A DNA stretch of 64,000 nt from Gnetum montanum (GCA_015680685.1 MNCI01011532.1:1044959-1108958); one strand, 5' to 3'. Counted from the first letter of the stretch, positions 20,230-32,423 are shown. A program made the numbers and translations. The notes: a model not told the origin generated them from the sequence alone.

Positions 20230-20560
20230 CTTTACTCGTTTTAATGATCCTACCACTAGTACATTAGATCCATCAACACTTCTTTCTTATGGTAGCATTT
20301 GTGCTCCTAACATTTTACACACTTCTAATGGCATGACACTAACAGTTGCATCAAAATCCATTAAGCAATTATGAACATTCTCACCTAAAATAATCAACGT
20401 TGTTAAGAAAGGAGTTTGATCTTCCTTGTTCAACTTGGGATTGCTTAAGTTTTGTATTGATAAAGCATTAGGACTTTTTGCAAAATGAACTTATTTTTTG
20501 GTTATTAAAGATTTTTCTTTATTGGTTTTAGGTGTCTAAACTATCTTTTGGATCACATCA
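20230..20560 (-). pseudogene. Aspartic protease of element C
   Basis: The stretch around 20330-20380 reads VHNCLMDFDATVSVMPLEVCK. This is the retropepsin active-site region (family pattern LxDxGAxxxxMP), with the Gly-containing triad altered to Asp-Phe-Asp. Element D has LMDSKATLSVMPLEVCK at the same place. Stops follow on both sides. No activity is expected. Confidence 0.6.
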
Positions 20561-20599
20561 TTTATTTCATTAAAATGTAAGAGATCATATATTGAAATG

Positions 20600-21987
20600 T
20601 TGGCTTTAACTCTTTTCAAATCCTCAACTAGATCATAAACTTCTTATTCATCTTTAGCTTCATGTTGAGGTGGACTTCTCCTAAGTATATAAGGTGAGTT
20701 TGGTTGTTGTGGAACATTCACTTGGGAAGGACCCACTTGATTATTTATGTTATTTTGATTAGGAACTCTTCTTTTTGAAGGAGTATAAGAGTTATTCTTG
20801 GTTGTTGTTGAGTAGTGTTCATAACATTGCTAAATCTATGATAACGGGTGTTATGTGGGTTGGGGTCAATTACCATGACTTGTTCAAATGAGGTAACTTC
20901 TTCATTTTCTTTCTCATGAGGTATGCTAAAGGCCATAATTTTGATTTTTGTATTTTGTTGATTTTAAGCATTGTCACCATATAATGCTAAAAATTGAGGA
21001 TAAGTTTTTTCAAAATGTTTTCTAGTGTTATGAAGGTGACAATAATCATCATTCATTAAAGTGCTTGGTTTTTTAGATTGTATAGAAACCTTCTTGTTAT
21101 TTCATTTTAGTTCCACAACTTCATTGAAAATCTTTTGAAGTGAGGTTAGTATTTGGGTCATTTGATTTTTAGTTTGAATTGCAGATCCATTAGATATGCC
21201 ATTTGGGTTTACGATGGATTGGATTAAGGCTTTTAATTGATCATCATTCAAACCAATATTTTATGGTAAAAATGAAGAAGATGTTGGACTTTGAAAATAA
21301 TTGTTTGTAGGTTAAGTTATTTGAAGGGGATGCTATGCATTAAGGTATTTTGTTGTAGCTTAAAAACTTTTGCCATTACTCCTTGTAATTTGTTATGTTG
21401 GGATCATATTTAATGACATAGGCAAAGAATGGGTCAATGGTGAAGAGATAAAAGTTGAGGACACCATCAGGTTCTGGATGCTTTTAGTTCCATAACTTCA
21501 TTGGAAAGCTTTTAAAGTGAGGTTAGTATTTGGGTCATTTGATTTTCAGTTTGAATTGCAGATCCATTAGATATGCCATTTGGGTTTCTGATGGATTGGA
21601 TTAAGGATTTTCATTGATTGTCATTCAAACCAATATTTGATGGTAAAAATGAAGAAGATGTTGGACTTTGAAAACAATTATTTTAAGGTTAAGTTATTTG
21701 TAGGGGAGTAGGAGTTTGAAACAAAGTATTATTCATTAGGAAAGCTTGTGATGATAAAGGGGTAGATTATATAGCGTTGCTAATACTCATCATTCCAAAT
21801 TGAGTCTAGATGCTATTCATTAAGGTAATTTTTTGTAGCTCAAAAGCGTTTGCCATTACTCCTTGTAATTTGTTATGTTGGGATCATATTTAATGACATA
21901 GGCAAAGAATGGGTCAATGGTGGAGAGATAAAAGTTAAGGACACCATTAGGTTGTGGATGCATCTCATTTGATACATAGGCAAGTTG
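20600..21987 (-). pseudogene. Gag C-terminal part of element C, with internal duplication
   Basis: This region runs from the nucleocapsid part to the break at element B. It contains a zinc-knuckle-like region (CHLHNTRKHFEKT at about 21000-21050, matching CHLHNTRQHSERTC in D), the blocks IPHEKENEEVTSFEQVMV and NPHNTRYHRFSNVMNTT, and a proline-rich linker. Part of it is present twice in tandem (21105-21958). The gag core continues on the other side of B at 29083. It would package element RNA. Many stops are present. Confidence 0.65.
21105..21958 (-). repeat. Diverged tandem duplication inside gag of element C
   Basis: 21105-21481 and 21482 to about 21958 are two copies of the same gag segment, both starting TTTTAGTTCCA and containing TTGCAGATCCATTAGATATGC. 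The left copy lacks about 100 bases. Element D has one copy (47880-48360). The copies differ at many positions, so the duplication is not recent. Confidence 0.75.
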
Positions 21988-21992
21988 ATGGA
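21988..21992. repeat. Left target-site duplication of element B (ATGGA)
   Basis: ATGGA directly before the left LTR of B, identical to 29083-29087. Confidence 0.9.
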
Positions 21993-22801
21993 TGATGAGT
22001 GGCGAGGTACCCCTACACTCAACCATACGAATATGAGCGTTACACATGTGATCCAGTTGAATTCTGCAAACTAAGTGCCTACATGCCTTATGGAACACTT
22101 AAGGTTAATCATTTATTGTCTTTCCAGACTTACTTGTAATTGTCATGGTTGTATGGTTAAGTAAGTTTGAGGTATGCGATTTTTATATCTTTTATGTTTT
22201 ATTGACTATGCTAATGAGGGAAAGGGTGAAGAGACTAAGTAACTAACTTTAACTAACTAAGTTCTAATGCCTAGCATCAGTATCCATCCCACTTTTCGTT
22301 CACACCCTGAACCAATGCAACCTTTTGGGATTACCAAATACTATTCATTACTAGGATTACCAAGCGTAACGCACGTGCTCGAAGCAGTTGTGCTGAATGT
22401 ACTTAACTAAGAGTTAAGGGTTGAGAAAAATTAATTAACTAATAAAGCTTTTAACCATTTAACATTAATTAAAGTCCTATTTAGCTTAGTCCATGCACTA
22501 CAAGGTTTATCCAAAAGTTCATCTTTATTTCCGTACACAAACTTGTGCTTAGGTACAGTATTTGCTCGAATAAAGATCCATTCACTTTGGGACTCCTACT
22601 ACGGGCACATGGAAATTATTCTATCTCTAGAGAGGTAAAACTGATATAGTTTCGCTAAGGATCTAGATCTAGATGGAGAAACAAGAGAGGGCCACCTCTT
22701 ATTTATAGATTTGGCAGTGCGCTACGATATTGCGTACGCGATATCATGTACAATACATTTCTTACACAATATTGCAACCCATGTGATATCACATCCCATC
22801 A
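21993..22801 (-). repeat. 3' LTR of element B
   Basis: It starts TGATGAGTGGCGAGG and ends ATCCCATCA on plus (809 bp). U3 motifs TTGCGTACGCGATATC and TGTGATATCACAT lie at 22725-22795. TTATTTATAGATTTGGC at 22698 marks the TATA region on the minus strand. Confidence 0.9.
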
Positions 22802-24758
22802 TACACCCATAACTGAATAAAAACTCATCCTCGAGTTCCTTACAGAATATTGGGAAGGTATGGGATTATTGACTTGAATGGAACTAATGGTGAATGGGAT
22901 GACATGTGAATGGATTATCATTACAGAACATGACAAAACTGGTGTTCATGACAACAAGAGTGAACACTTTATACATTTAACATCAGGCCTTATTTGGTAG
23001 CTGAGAGAGGAGAGAGAAGAGAGAAGAAGTCTGCTACTGCCAACACCAAGATTGTGCCTCTTGTTATCTATCTGTAAGTACGTCATCCATCTCGTTCCTT
23101 GCATAGCTACTTCAACACCGATCCATTCCAAGTGTTCCCTCCAGATCCAATCCGTTGTTGTATGATTGTCATTCGCACACACAACATAGTCTTATATTAG
23201 CAAGGGTAAATGAATCGCAATGCAGTTGATACCTTACTTCGATGAAAGGTCCATTGGCTGAGTTGTGGTATGGCTGATACGGGTCTAGAGATATAATAGT
23301 GGTGACTACCGAAGGTGTAGGGGCTAGGAGAAAATCAAACGATCAAAAAAATTGGGTCAGGACCCCCATGACTAAGAGTGAACCTCCGGTAGTGATAGAA
23401 TGGAGAAAGAAAAAGAACAAGAAAGATGGAGAAAAAGAGACAACTCTAACGTTGATGAAATAAATGTCAAGATGGAAATGAAAAAAATAGAGTGGATTGC
23501 AAAAATGTTAAGGGAAATAATTTAACTAGTGCACCAAATAGGAATGCCAGTGGGTCCTCCACAAAGCAGGATCATACCCTTAATGCCCTGAAAAACCCAC
23601 ATTCAAAGAGTCTGTAGGCTCTGGGAATGTCATTTGGAACAAGAGTTAAAGTCTTAACCATAAGAATTTACCAAAAAGAAAACAATGCATCAACCAAACT
23701 ATACACGAATGATACAATCGGTAATGAGGTGAACAATGGAGGAAGAATGATGGAAAGAAGAGAATGAAATGGAATCTCAAGAACAAGGTGATGTATAGCC
23801 CCTTGTGTAGTTAATGATTAATGTGACTTAGTATAATCCATTCCAAATCCAGCCTCAACAAACCACATCTAGTGACTTTGCATTAATGCATTCAGCCAAT
23901 CCATCCACTTGAAGTAACAAGAATGCCTTCACCAAACAACCACCACCATTCCGACGAAACAAAGGAGGAGAGAATAGAAAGCAAGAAGGGTCTTAGTTAA
24001 AGGGAACATGTTTATTTTAGTTTCATAACCAGTGCTTGTAGCCCAAATGATTATTTCATCTAAGGGGTGTGCTTTGAATTCTCACTATTTTTTTTTTTGT
24101 GTTTTTGCATGAGAACCACACCATGCAAAGACTTATTATTTTTATTGTTATTCACTCAGCTTCCCAGTAATTAGGTAACGTAGAAGCGGTAAGAAAACTC
24201 AAGAAGAAAACATCCAAGCACCCAAGAGAATGGCCAACACAAATGCATCAAGTTCCCTTGAAGTCACATCTTTTTCAATCCCGGAGTCCTTCCTTAGTTT
24301 GAGAAATGCCCAGTCACCGATTCGTTATAGTTCTTATTATTGAGAAAGGGACTATACAGTTTCAAGCTAGGAGAGACCATAGAAATGTATGGATGTATGA
24401 ATGAAGTTGACTCATTGCCTGTCATATCAAAAGAACCATACCTTAGTATCAACATCATAGTATTAAGGGTAAAAGCCAAACATTACCAACCTGTAGAAAA
24501 TAGTTCATACCATCATTTAATAGCACTTATTAGGTGACGAACTTAACAAAATAGATAAGTAGACCCACACACATAGAAAGAAATGAAAAAGTATAAATGA
24601 TGTTGTAAAAAAACAAGAAAAGTTAAAGGAATTTGTAAAACAAAAATGTGCCAAACAAAAATGTGTAAAACAAAAACTTAAAAGAACTAAGGGCCTTAAA
24701 TGATTATCATAGGTGGCCATCTCCCCCATGACTGAATTGAAAGGGAGAGATCCAAAAT
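22802..24758 (-). other. 3' noncoding region of element B
   Basis: No sense gene is seen in nearly 2 kb. It includes GA-rich stretches (22995-23030), about 300 bases at 23275-23575 that are missing at the N of F, an A-rich repeat stretch (24600-24680, complement of TTTTTGTTTTAC) and ends at GGCCATCTCCCCCATGACTGA, the junction shared with A and F. Confidence 0.65.
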
Positions 24759-24759
24759 A

Positions 24760-25610
24760 ATGAGAGTTTGTTTGAATTTCTTAAAAGTGTCCAACTTCTC
24801 CCAATTGATATTTTAAAGGTTAAGGGTTGGAAGTTGGCGACGCTCATATTCCAATGTATTTATGCTTTTGTTGTGGGTGCAAGTTGCTCCCCCAGTTTGT
24901 TCCATGCATATTGGTGGGCTGCTCTCTTGATTAGCTATCAACCACTGGGTGTTCTCTTGTTGTGTGGTTGCTACATATAGGCACCTTTGTATCTAACTTT
25001 CTTGGGCATACCAGTTGCATGCAGGACATGCTGAGCATTCCTCCATGTCATCACCCTCTAAGTCACTGCATGTGATGCATGGAACTTTCTTCTTCTTGAT
25101 CTTTCCATAAATGTTTTCCTTAGATATTTCCAAGGAATGATCATGGATTCCTAGGCACGCGTTGATGGTGTTGGGCCATGCCCTCCCCATTATAATTGGG
25201 AAGTCCCCTTTGTTACTGTTGACTTCTATCACTAAAAAATCAACTGGGTATGACCAAACACATACAGTGGTAACGATGTCCTCCACCAATCCCAAGGGAA
25301 TGGTGATAGACTGGTTAGCCAGCTCTAGTTGAATATTGCTCTTCTTGAGTGGAGGCAGGTTCCAAGCTTTATACATCTCCCATGATATTAAGTTGACTCC
25401 GAAACCTGATTCAAGAAGACCCTTACATGGTTCGTTCCTAGTGACTTGAAGGTAGATTAAGGGACTTCTAGGGTTAGAGATTTTCCTGGGAAGGTGGCCC
25501 ACCTTTATCCAGTCAGTAACGATATGTGTTAACATAACTGTATGTGTTGAGCCCTGTTGTTGGTTTGAAGGGAGCTCTGAAGCCTTATTTGTTGGAGGAG
25601 TGTGCACAGA
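24760..25610 (-). pseudogene. Aspartic protease of element B
   Basis: The open stretch 25607-24993 (204 residues) reads THTVMLTHIVTDWIKVGHLP, then the active-site region GLLESGFGVNLISWEMYKAW. The family triad DSG is changed to ESG, so the catalytic Asp is lost. It continues LKKSNIQLELANQSITIPLG, GDFPIIMGRAWPNTINACL and KKVPCITCSDLEGDDMEE. It follows gag in the same reading direction, as a gag-pro polyprotein would. Confidence 0.75.
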
Positions 25611-28128
25611 CTCAACCGCTTGTGGTTGTGAGAGCTTGTTTGGGCTTCTACTTCTAAAGAAAGGTCTTCTCTTCGTGTGGTTGTCAAAACTAGCAACGGG
25701 TTAAAGGTTTATAGCTCTTGTAGCATTATATTGCTATAGTTGAGTGGGAAGTTCCCCTTGCATTGTTGGAGAGGGTGGTAATGGAACTATCGGCGTATGC
25801 ATGGCAGATGGATTTGGAGGATGGTATGCATGTGGTATTTCTTCCGTATGAGGAGTCCTAAAATACTCCTAAGCTTGGTAGTAATGTTTTGGGATTGCAT
25901 GATCCATAGAGTCACTTGGAGAAACTAGCTGCTGCACATAGTAGCCATATGAGTCTGCTTGCCGGTAAGGGTATTGTTGTCTAGGCAGTGGCATCCCCCA
26001 TGACTATGGATGTTGCCACTACTGGTGTTGCCTGATAGGTTATGGTGGAGTTCCACTTGGATAATATGTTAATGGTTGGTGGAATTGCCTCAGGTTACCT
26101 TGAGGATAAGGTAGCCTTTGGGGTGCTTATCGTTTGTTAAGTCTTGGGTTGAGTGCATACACCCCAGACTCTTGTAGATGTGAGATTATTGGGCAACATC
26201 CCTTAGGATGGTTATATTGGTAGATCTCACATCCACCGTCATTGTCTATATCTGAATCCACAACCTCATTAGCAATAGTCATTTTTCCCTTACCCTTGTT
26301 ACGTGCATGGTCTGAATCTCTCTTCTTTTTCTTATCATGATCAGTACTTTGCTCCTCCTTAGACTCCTCTATGATTTTTAGGATAGTTTTAATTTTACTA
26401 TCTAAGGAGCTCCATATTTGACCTACCTTAGCCGACACTTCCGTTGTTAGTTTCTAAAGTGGCAAGGTTTTTCTATTCACCAAATTTTCGAGTGGTAACT
26501 CATCCTCCTCCTAACAAAATCTCACTCCCCTCTTTCGGAGGGAAAGATCATGGTTGTACTCTTCTGTGCTTTCTCTTTTCCGTAGTGCCCATTCTTCTTT
26601 AGCTACTTGTTCCAATAATCTATGAACTTCATGGGATCTAAGTTTAGATAATCTCCCTTGGGCATATATCCCAAGGATTCCCCTAGTTTCGTGTCTTAGC
26701 CCATCAACGAGGTGGCGTAGTTCATCCCGTTGTGCTTAACCATGGCCTGAGCAATAATGTAGCAATGCATAATATTGGCCCATGGCAGCATCTAAGGGTT
26801 CATGATTACCTTGCTTTCACCCTTGGATTTTCTTACGCAAGTTGGACACTCTTGAGTACATTTGGTATTTATCATTAAACAATTCTAGCATTGTACTCCA
26901 CCATCTAATGGATTCTGGTTCTAAGGTTCGGTACCAACTCTCTGCTTCTTTTATGAGTGTCCTAGGGAACAAGTTTAACTTTTGCCATTCGTTTTCAATA
27001 TTCTGCAAGGCACAGGCATTGTGGAATGCCTGTACGTGATTTTGTGGATCAGCATTGTATCCCCCCTCAAACCCTGGGATATTATTCATGTCTAGTGTCT
27101 TGATCCAGCTATCTTTTTGGTGCTTTGTAGGTATTTTAACAGCCTTCGTAATATCTAAAATACTTCGGGTGGCAAGTAGGGGTTTTTCATGATCATCTCT
27201 CTCATGATACCTATGATGCCTACATGGTTCCCTACTTTCCCATCTATGCCTTGACNCTGATCATCTCTCTCATGATGCCTATGATGCCTACATGGTTCCC
27301 TACTTTCCCATCTATGCCTTGACTCTCTAGAATTCCCTCGTCCTTGCTCTCGACTCTCTCATCGAGGGTTCTCATTTTGCTTATCCTTATCCTCACTGTT
27401 TTGCTCTTTGTGACTACATCCTGATGTGGAAGGAGAGGGTGAATGATGTGATGAAGGGGAAGAAGAAGGGAAACCATCACCATGATGATGTTTCTTACCT
27501 TCTCTTCAGTGGCTATGGCCCTGATCATGATGATGATCTGAATGCCCATCCTTGTCATGTGTTTTTGTTCCCTCATCAAACACTTGGTGTTCATGGGAAT
27601 CAGAACCAGGGTTGTGAATCGTAGAGTGTAGATTCTGATACCCTACCTCCTCACCATCGTGAGGAGGGGGAAAATCATTTGGTGGAGAACCTATTATAAC
27701 TGGTTCACCATCTCCAATTTTTCTTAGGACGTGCGGGACCCCTTTGCCCTTCAACGATGTATGGTAGCTTTCCTGTCGTGAGTCCCTTAAATGTTGCACT
27801 ACTATGAGATGGTAATCCCTTGTGTCATAACCTTTTGCAATGTATTCAGCGTATAGCTGCATCATGCCTATCTGTGCAAGAGCACGAAGGAGCATGTTAG
27901 GGACTGCCCGATCTGGGGGTAACACTATGTTACCTTGCAAGTCTCGCCAACGCAGTTGTTCATCTTGATGGAGGATAAAGGTAAAATTGGGTATATACTC
28001 ATCGTGATGAGTATACACTACCTGATACTATTGAGGAACTGGGGTTCTTGGTTACGTGTGTTAGACCACCGACTGTCTCTTGTGTGATCCCTAGGTGATG
28101 AAGTGCTTTTATGAGAAGAAGAAGACAT
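25611..28128 (-). pseudogene. Gag of element B
   Basis: The start is MSSSSHKS at 28128. The 170-residue open stretch 28018-27506 has DEYIPNFTFILHQDEQLRWR and NIVLPPDRAVPNMLLRALAQ, then a His/Asp-rich hinge. The gag core lies at 27089-26817: NIPGFEGGYNADPQNHVQAF, WYRTLEPESIRWWSTMLELF, KYQMYSRVSNLRKKIQG. A coiled region (LDSKIKTILKIIEESKEEQ) and a knuckle-like CEIYQYNHPKGCCP follow at 26440-26180. A duplicated block flanks the N at 27256. It would form the particle. Stops and frameshifts are present throughout. Confidence 0.75.
27190..27323. repeat. 66-bp direct duplication around the single N at 27256
   Basis: 27190-27255 and 27258-27323 are the same 66 bases (TGATCATCTCTCTCATGAT to GCCTTGAC) with one visible difference, separated by CNC-type join bases. 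It looks like two overlapping contig ends placed side by side. Confidence 0.75.
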
Positions 28129-28253
28129 TGTTATCTTGTCGGTGTGCTATTGATCATTGTTTAGATTTTTTCTGATTAACCCTAAGGGTTCGTTTAAGCT
28201 TCCCAATGATGTGGATGATTTCCTATGTTCTACTTAGCACACAAACAACTTAG

Positions 28254-28271
28254 TCCCTGGCAACGGCGCCA
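28254..28271 (-). other. Primer-binding site of element B (tRNA-Asp type)
   Basis: Minus strand TGGCGCCGTTGCCAGGGA, one base from the LTR end. It is complementary to the 3' end expected of plant tRNA-Asp, the primer type I associate with Athila-like elements. Element A has TGGCACCGTTGTCGGGGA. Confidence 0.85.
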
Positions 28272-28272
28272 A

Positions 28273-29082
28273 TGATAAGTGGCGAGGTACCCCTACACTC
28301 AACCATATGAATACGAGCGTTACACGCACGATCTGGTCGAACTCTGTAGACTAAGTGCCTACATGTCTTATGGAACACTTAAGGTTAATCGTTTGTTGTC
28401 TTCCCAGACTTACTTGTAATTGTCACGGTTGTATAGTTAAGTAAGTCTGAGGTATGTGATTTTTATATCTTTTATGTTTTATCGCCTATGCTAATGAGGG
28501 AAAGGGTGAAGAGACTAAGTAACTAACTTTAACTAACTAAGTTCTAATGCCTAGCATTAGTATCCATCCCACTTGCCGTTCACACCCTGAACCAATGCAA
28601 GCTTCTGGGATTACCAAACGCTATTCGTTACTGGGACTACCAAGCGTAACGCACGTGCTTAAAGTAGTCATACTGAATGCACTTAACTAGGAGTTACGGG
28701 TTGAGAAAGATTAATTAACTAATAAAGTATTTAACCATTTAACATTAATTAAAGTCCTATTTAGCTTAGTCCATGCACTACAAGGTTTATCCAAAAGTTT
28801 GTCTTTATTTTCGTACACAAACTTGTGCTCAGGTACAATATTTGCTCGAATAAAGATCTGTTCACTTTGGGACTCCTACTACGGGCACATAGAAATCATT
28901 CTATCTCTGGAGAGGTAAAATTGCCAGAGTTTTGCTAAGGGTCTAGATCTAGATGGAGAAACAAGAGGGCCGCCTCTTATTTATAGATTTGGCGACGTGC
29001 TGCGATATTGCGTATGCAATATCGCAGGAGAAGACGCGATATCATGTACGATACATCGCATACGCAATATCACGTCCCTTCA
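28273..29082 (-). repeat. 5' LTR of element B
   Basis: 810 bp, starting TGATAAGTGGCGAGG and ending ACGTCCCTTCA on plus. U3 motifs GCGATATTGCGTATGC and GACGCGATATCATG lie at 28993-29075. It differs from the 3' LTR at scattered sites, and strongly in U3. Confidence 0.9.
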
Positions 29083-29087
29083 ATGGA
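29083..29087. repeat. Right target-site duplication of element B (ATGGA)
   Basis: Identical to 21988-21992. Removing B and one copy restores an alignment of C with D gag (48360-48430). Confidence 0.9.
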
Positions 29088-29470
29088 GAAATCTCAAATT
29101 TTAGTCACGAATGTTTTCTTCAAGTAGTTTTCTCACATTTTTAAAATTACTTGAGACTAAAGCAAGGCTAGTGAACTTGTCAAATTGGAGTAAGAACTTA
29201 TTTTTAAAGCCTTGCCATAAATTGGTAGAGGCATCAGGAAGCATCAAAAACCATTGTGTGGCTTTACTTTTGAAGGTTGTGACAAAGACTCTATAAGCTT
29301 TGTCATTATTAATGATGTTATAGATACCTAACAATGTCTCAAAGCATTCTACATGTCATGCATCACCGTTTGGGGTTGTAGGATCAAAGAATTTTTAACA
29401 TGTTGAACGGGTTTAGGAATATTGTGATAATTTGCAAAATTAAAGGGATTGCTCTCCAAAGGAGCTAGGG
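29088..29470 (-). pseudogene. Gag core of element C (part right of B)
   Basis: The open stretch 29334-29101 reads YRVFVTTFKSKATQWFLMLP, DASTNLWQGFKNKFLLQF and SSNFKNVRKLLEENIRD. This is the gypsy retrotransposon gag core (family pattern A..WF..LP..SI..W..L...F...F). In D the same blocks are NASIDSWQEFKNKFLIQF and TNLRKLPGENVRDYNLRF. Read leftward it would continue into the part beyond element B. Confidence 0.7.
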
Positions 29471-30297
29471 GTGGATTGGCTACCATCCTAGTTCAAATCC
29501 TTCTAGGGGTAGAATTTGGGAAACGTGAGGCTTGTTATGTCCTTAAAGTACAATGATGGGTTGTTGGTTGATTAGGGGTGAGCGTGAATGGTCTTTGTTG
29601 GGATGATCTATGGGAGCTCTCACTCCTAAAATGAAAGACTTTGAATTATAAATGCCAAAAAATAGTAAAATTAAATAAAAAAATTTATTTCAATAGTATA
29701 ATTGTTTTTGTTCTTAAAAGAAAAACTAAAATTGTAATAAAATCCAAAATAAAATGGTAAATGTAAAAATTTTAAGAAACACACCAATGAGATTGATATA
29801 ACTAATTTGGAAATGTCCTTGCCAAAGCTAGAGCTAAGGTAAGGACTATCAACATAAGCGTGTAAACAAGACTAAAAATGATGTTTTAGGAAATAAAACT
29901 AAAATAGGCTAATAAATTGAAAAATTGATGATTGTTGATAGTAATAGGTAAGAGAAACAAATTAATGAAGATTTTCCTAATAAAGGATTTTTTTGGAAAC
30001 CCGAAACAGAGACTAAAGTAGAAATAGAGAAGAAAAAGGTAATTTTCAAAAATTGTAAATAAGCAACTAGAATAAAAAATTGAACTTAAAACACAAAAAA
30101 AAAAAGCAAAAAAGAACAGGAATCAATATCGGGAAAAAATAGAATTTTAAAAAACTAAAAACAAAAATTTTCTACAATTTTTCACAAATTCTAAATAGGT
30201 CACTAGAAACAAAAATAGAAATGAGAATAGAAAAAAAAATTAGAAACCCAAAACAAAAATAGGAAAATGAGAACAAGTCCTTCTAATGCCAAAAAAG
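29471..30297 (-). other. 5' leader of element C
   Basis: AT-rich, with poly(A) and poly(T) runs, and no gene seen. The candidate primer-site position next to the LTR reads, on minus, TTTTTTGGCATTAGAAGG (element D: TTTTTGGCCTTAAAATG). The matching tRNA is not clear to me. Confidence 0.45.
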
Positions 30298-30690
30298 TGT
30301 TAATGTAAAAATTCGATTCATAACATCCACAAAACTTGTTTAGAGAGATCATTGCCTAGGGTGCCTCCCTTATGGGTACAGTAACCTAGGAACAATCTCA
30401 ACTAGAAGAGCAACGTTATGTTCGAATGAAATCAAATTAATAATTCACACAAAGAAATTAAAATGAACCTTTTAAAATTTAGACTTAGAAGGAAAAGTAA
30501 ACAAGCCACTCATAAAATGAGCTAGAATGCAAACTTGAAAATAATAGAAAGTTTTAAAACGTCAAGTACAAAAAAGAATTTTATCCAAAATGTCTTTTCA
30601 AACACGTGTTTGACAAAAAGTAATGCTCTTTGCTACAAGGATATTGAATAAAAGGTGATCAAGCAAATGATTTACCTCCAAAATAGTGAT
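30298..30690 (-). repeat. 5' LTR of element C, inner part
   Basis: It starts TGTTAATGTAAAAATTCG and contains TTGCCTAGGGTGCCTCCCTTATGGGTACA, matching the inner end of the D LTR (TGTTGATGCATAAATTTTGG and TTGCCTAGGGTGTCTCCCATATGGG). Beyond about 30420 the likeness to D fades, and the outer LTR end is not found. It is either truncated or continues, diverged, into the GC-richer region. Confidence 0.55.
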
Positions 30691-32423
30691 GATTTGTTCT
30701 CAAAAACGGATGGCTGGAGTGCGACCTTGTCTACTTGTGCTTGTAAAGTGCACCTCCTCTGACAAGCCTGCGCCTCTGGTTCTTCCGTCTATCGCAGCGA
30801 CTCCACGATCTCCTTCCACAAGCGCCTGCAAGGCCCATCCTCCCACAAGAAAAGGAAGAAAAAAAGATCATTTTCCGTGCGCTGGGAATTTATCCAATTG
30901 CTTTTTGCTGCTTGGACTTCTGCTTCCTAACGCTTCAACTTTTCACCATTATACCTCCTGGAACTGCATGAAACCAGGGAAGTGAAAGTAATACGCCTGA
31001 TAGAAGAAACATCGAAGATTAAGCTATTTTAACTTATATGCAAATGTGCAACGCTATCATTGGGCATCAATACAACAGGCTCAACACAGAAATAACAATA
31101 ACGTGAGTAACTAAATTCTGTGGTATACATATCCCACTATGTGAGGAAATTATGCACCAAAACTACATTCGCAACCACCTGTAACCATGAACGTTTGCAG
31201 ACCGCACCATCATTGGCACTAGGAGCAACCTATACAACGCCATCCTTCGGCAGCATGCACTCACAAAATGCTGCCGTGTACGCTGCAGCACCGCTGCCAC
31301 ACACTCCCATCAGCGGTAGCAATAATGGGTAGTCCCAAGCCTCACCTGCCTTAGCGATTCCTGCTACCTGTGACCACGCCGTCGTCACAAACGGCTGCAA
31401 GGACCACCACCATGGCATCCACCACGCCCATTACAGTGGCTCAACGGGCAGTCACGCGTAAGGAAGATCTGAAAAGAAACTGGCTATCTTTGGATACAGA
31501 TAGTAGGGCTGATTGCCTAAGCCAGCTCCAGTAATAAGAATTCAATCAGGCCATGCCACGTGCCGCTACACCGCTGCAAGCAGTGATAACGCAGACTCAC
31601 AATAGGCTGCATAGTCCAACGCCCATCATCACCAACGCCCATCATCACCAGAGACTGAACGCCAATTCTGCCAACCCAAAACAGGCACGCAGGGAATGCT
31701 GGGATTCATGCTCCATGGACAGACCCGCAGGCCCACAAGTTGTCGTGCATGACTACATTTGGGAATGAGGGTAATAGCCGCTTTGATGCTTGACCATGTA
31801 GGCGGACTAACCCACCATGGTGGTAGAGCGATGAACCCGGAGCCGACAAATAATGCATGTTTCTTCTAACAAGGCCCGTAGCAGTGCGCATTTTCCAAAG
31901 GACATTGGTTGCCGCCAGAACATTCCCTGCAACAACCATTTTGAGATCACGACAACACCAATACTTTGGGCCCGGCCAAGCTTGCCTTGCTTGGCGTTGG
32001 AACGGCGCAGGGAAAGTTGCAGATTTCCTGCAACTTTCATAAGCATTTTTTCTAAAATGGTAGAACCGGCCGATACCACAGATTCCTTGACACTTTAGTT
32101 AAGTGCCGGCGGATTTCACTCCTTCTAGTTGTAGGCTTACTGGAACGTTTTTGAAATTCTGAAATGTAAGATGACAGAAAAATCTGGAAAGGAAACTAAA
32201 ATGGAGCTGAGAAAACGGCAATTTTCAGCACTGCACATCCGCGTTACAAATCTCGGTTACCATCCGTTTTTTTCTTTATTGTGTTCCTTCTTCATATCTG
32301 CACTTTTCCTGATAAAAGAGGTGAATGAACCGAGTGGCAACATGTGCAATTCCTAAGGAACAAAACATGTAGGACCAAGCTCGCTTCATTTACTCACCGT
32401 CGCCTTTCCGCTTGACGCCAATC
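30691..32423. other. GC-richer unassigned region
   Basis: Base composition changes visibly from the AT-rich leader of C. There are short open stretches on both strands (for example 31120-31332, 31553-31768, 31807-32079) but none resembles a known family. A short direct repeat CGCCCATCATCACCA occurs twice at 31620-31650. It could be a diverged LTR, promoter and 5' region of the DRB-like fragment, or other gene-derived sequence. Confidence 0.3.

Larger units (their letters stand above)
21993..29082 (-). mobile_element. Element B: complete gag-protease-only LTR retrotransposon (minus strand)
   Basis: This 7.09-kb element has both LTRs (28273-29082 as 5', 21993-22801 as 3'), a tRNA-Asp-type primer site at 28254-28271, gag from the ATG at 28128, a protease ending near 24990 and a 2-kb 3' noncoding region. 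Identical ATGGA duplications flank it, and the gag of C reads on across the site. It contains no RT, RNase H or integrase. It must therefore have been moved by enzymes of another element, most simply a relative like G. B is the clearest type specimen of the pol-less subfamily. Confidence 0.9.
15547..30690 (-). mobile_element. Element C: Tat-like Ty3/gypsy element (minus strand), split by element B
   Basis: Reading leftward from the LTR at about 30690, C contains a leader, gag (29470-29083, interrupted by B, then 21992-20600), protease, an extra RNase H-like domain, RT, RNase H and integrase (ending 16156). It is a close sister of element D with the same gene order. Its 3' LTR is absent: at 15547 C stops against the LTR of E. 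C carries the oldest-looking damage, and B is inserted in its gag. Confidence 0.8.

Noticed and set aside
30691-32423. A host gene in the GC-richer region
   Set aside because: Open stretches are short, on both strands, without a domain or credible splice structure; left as unassigned.
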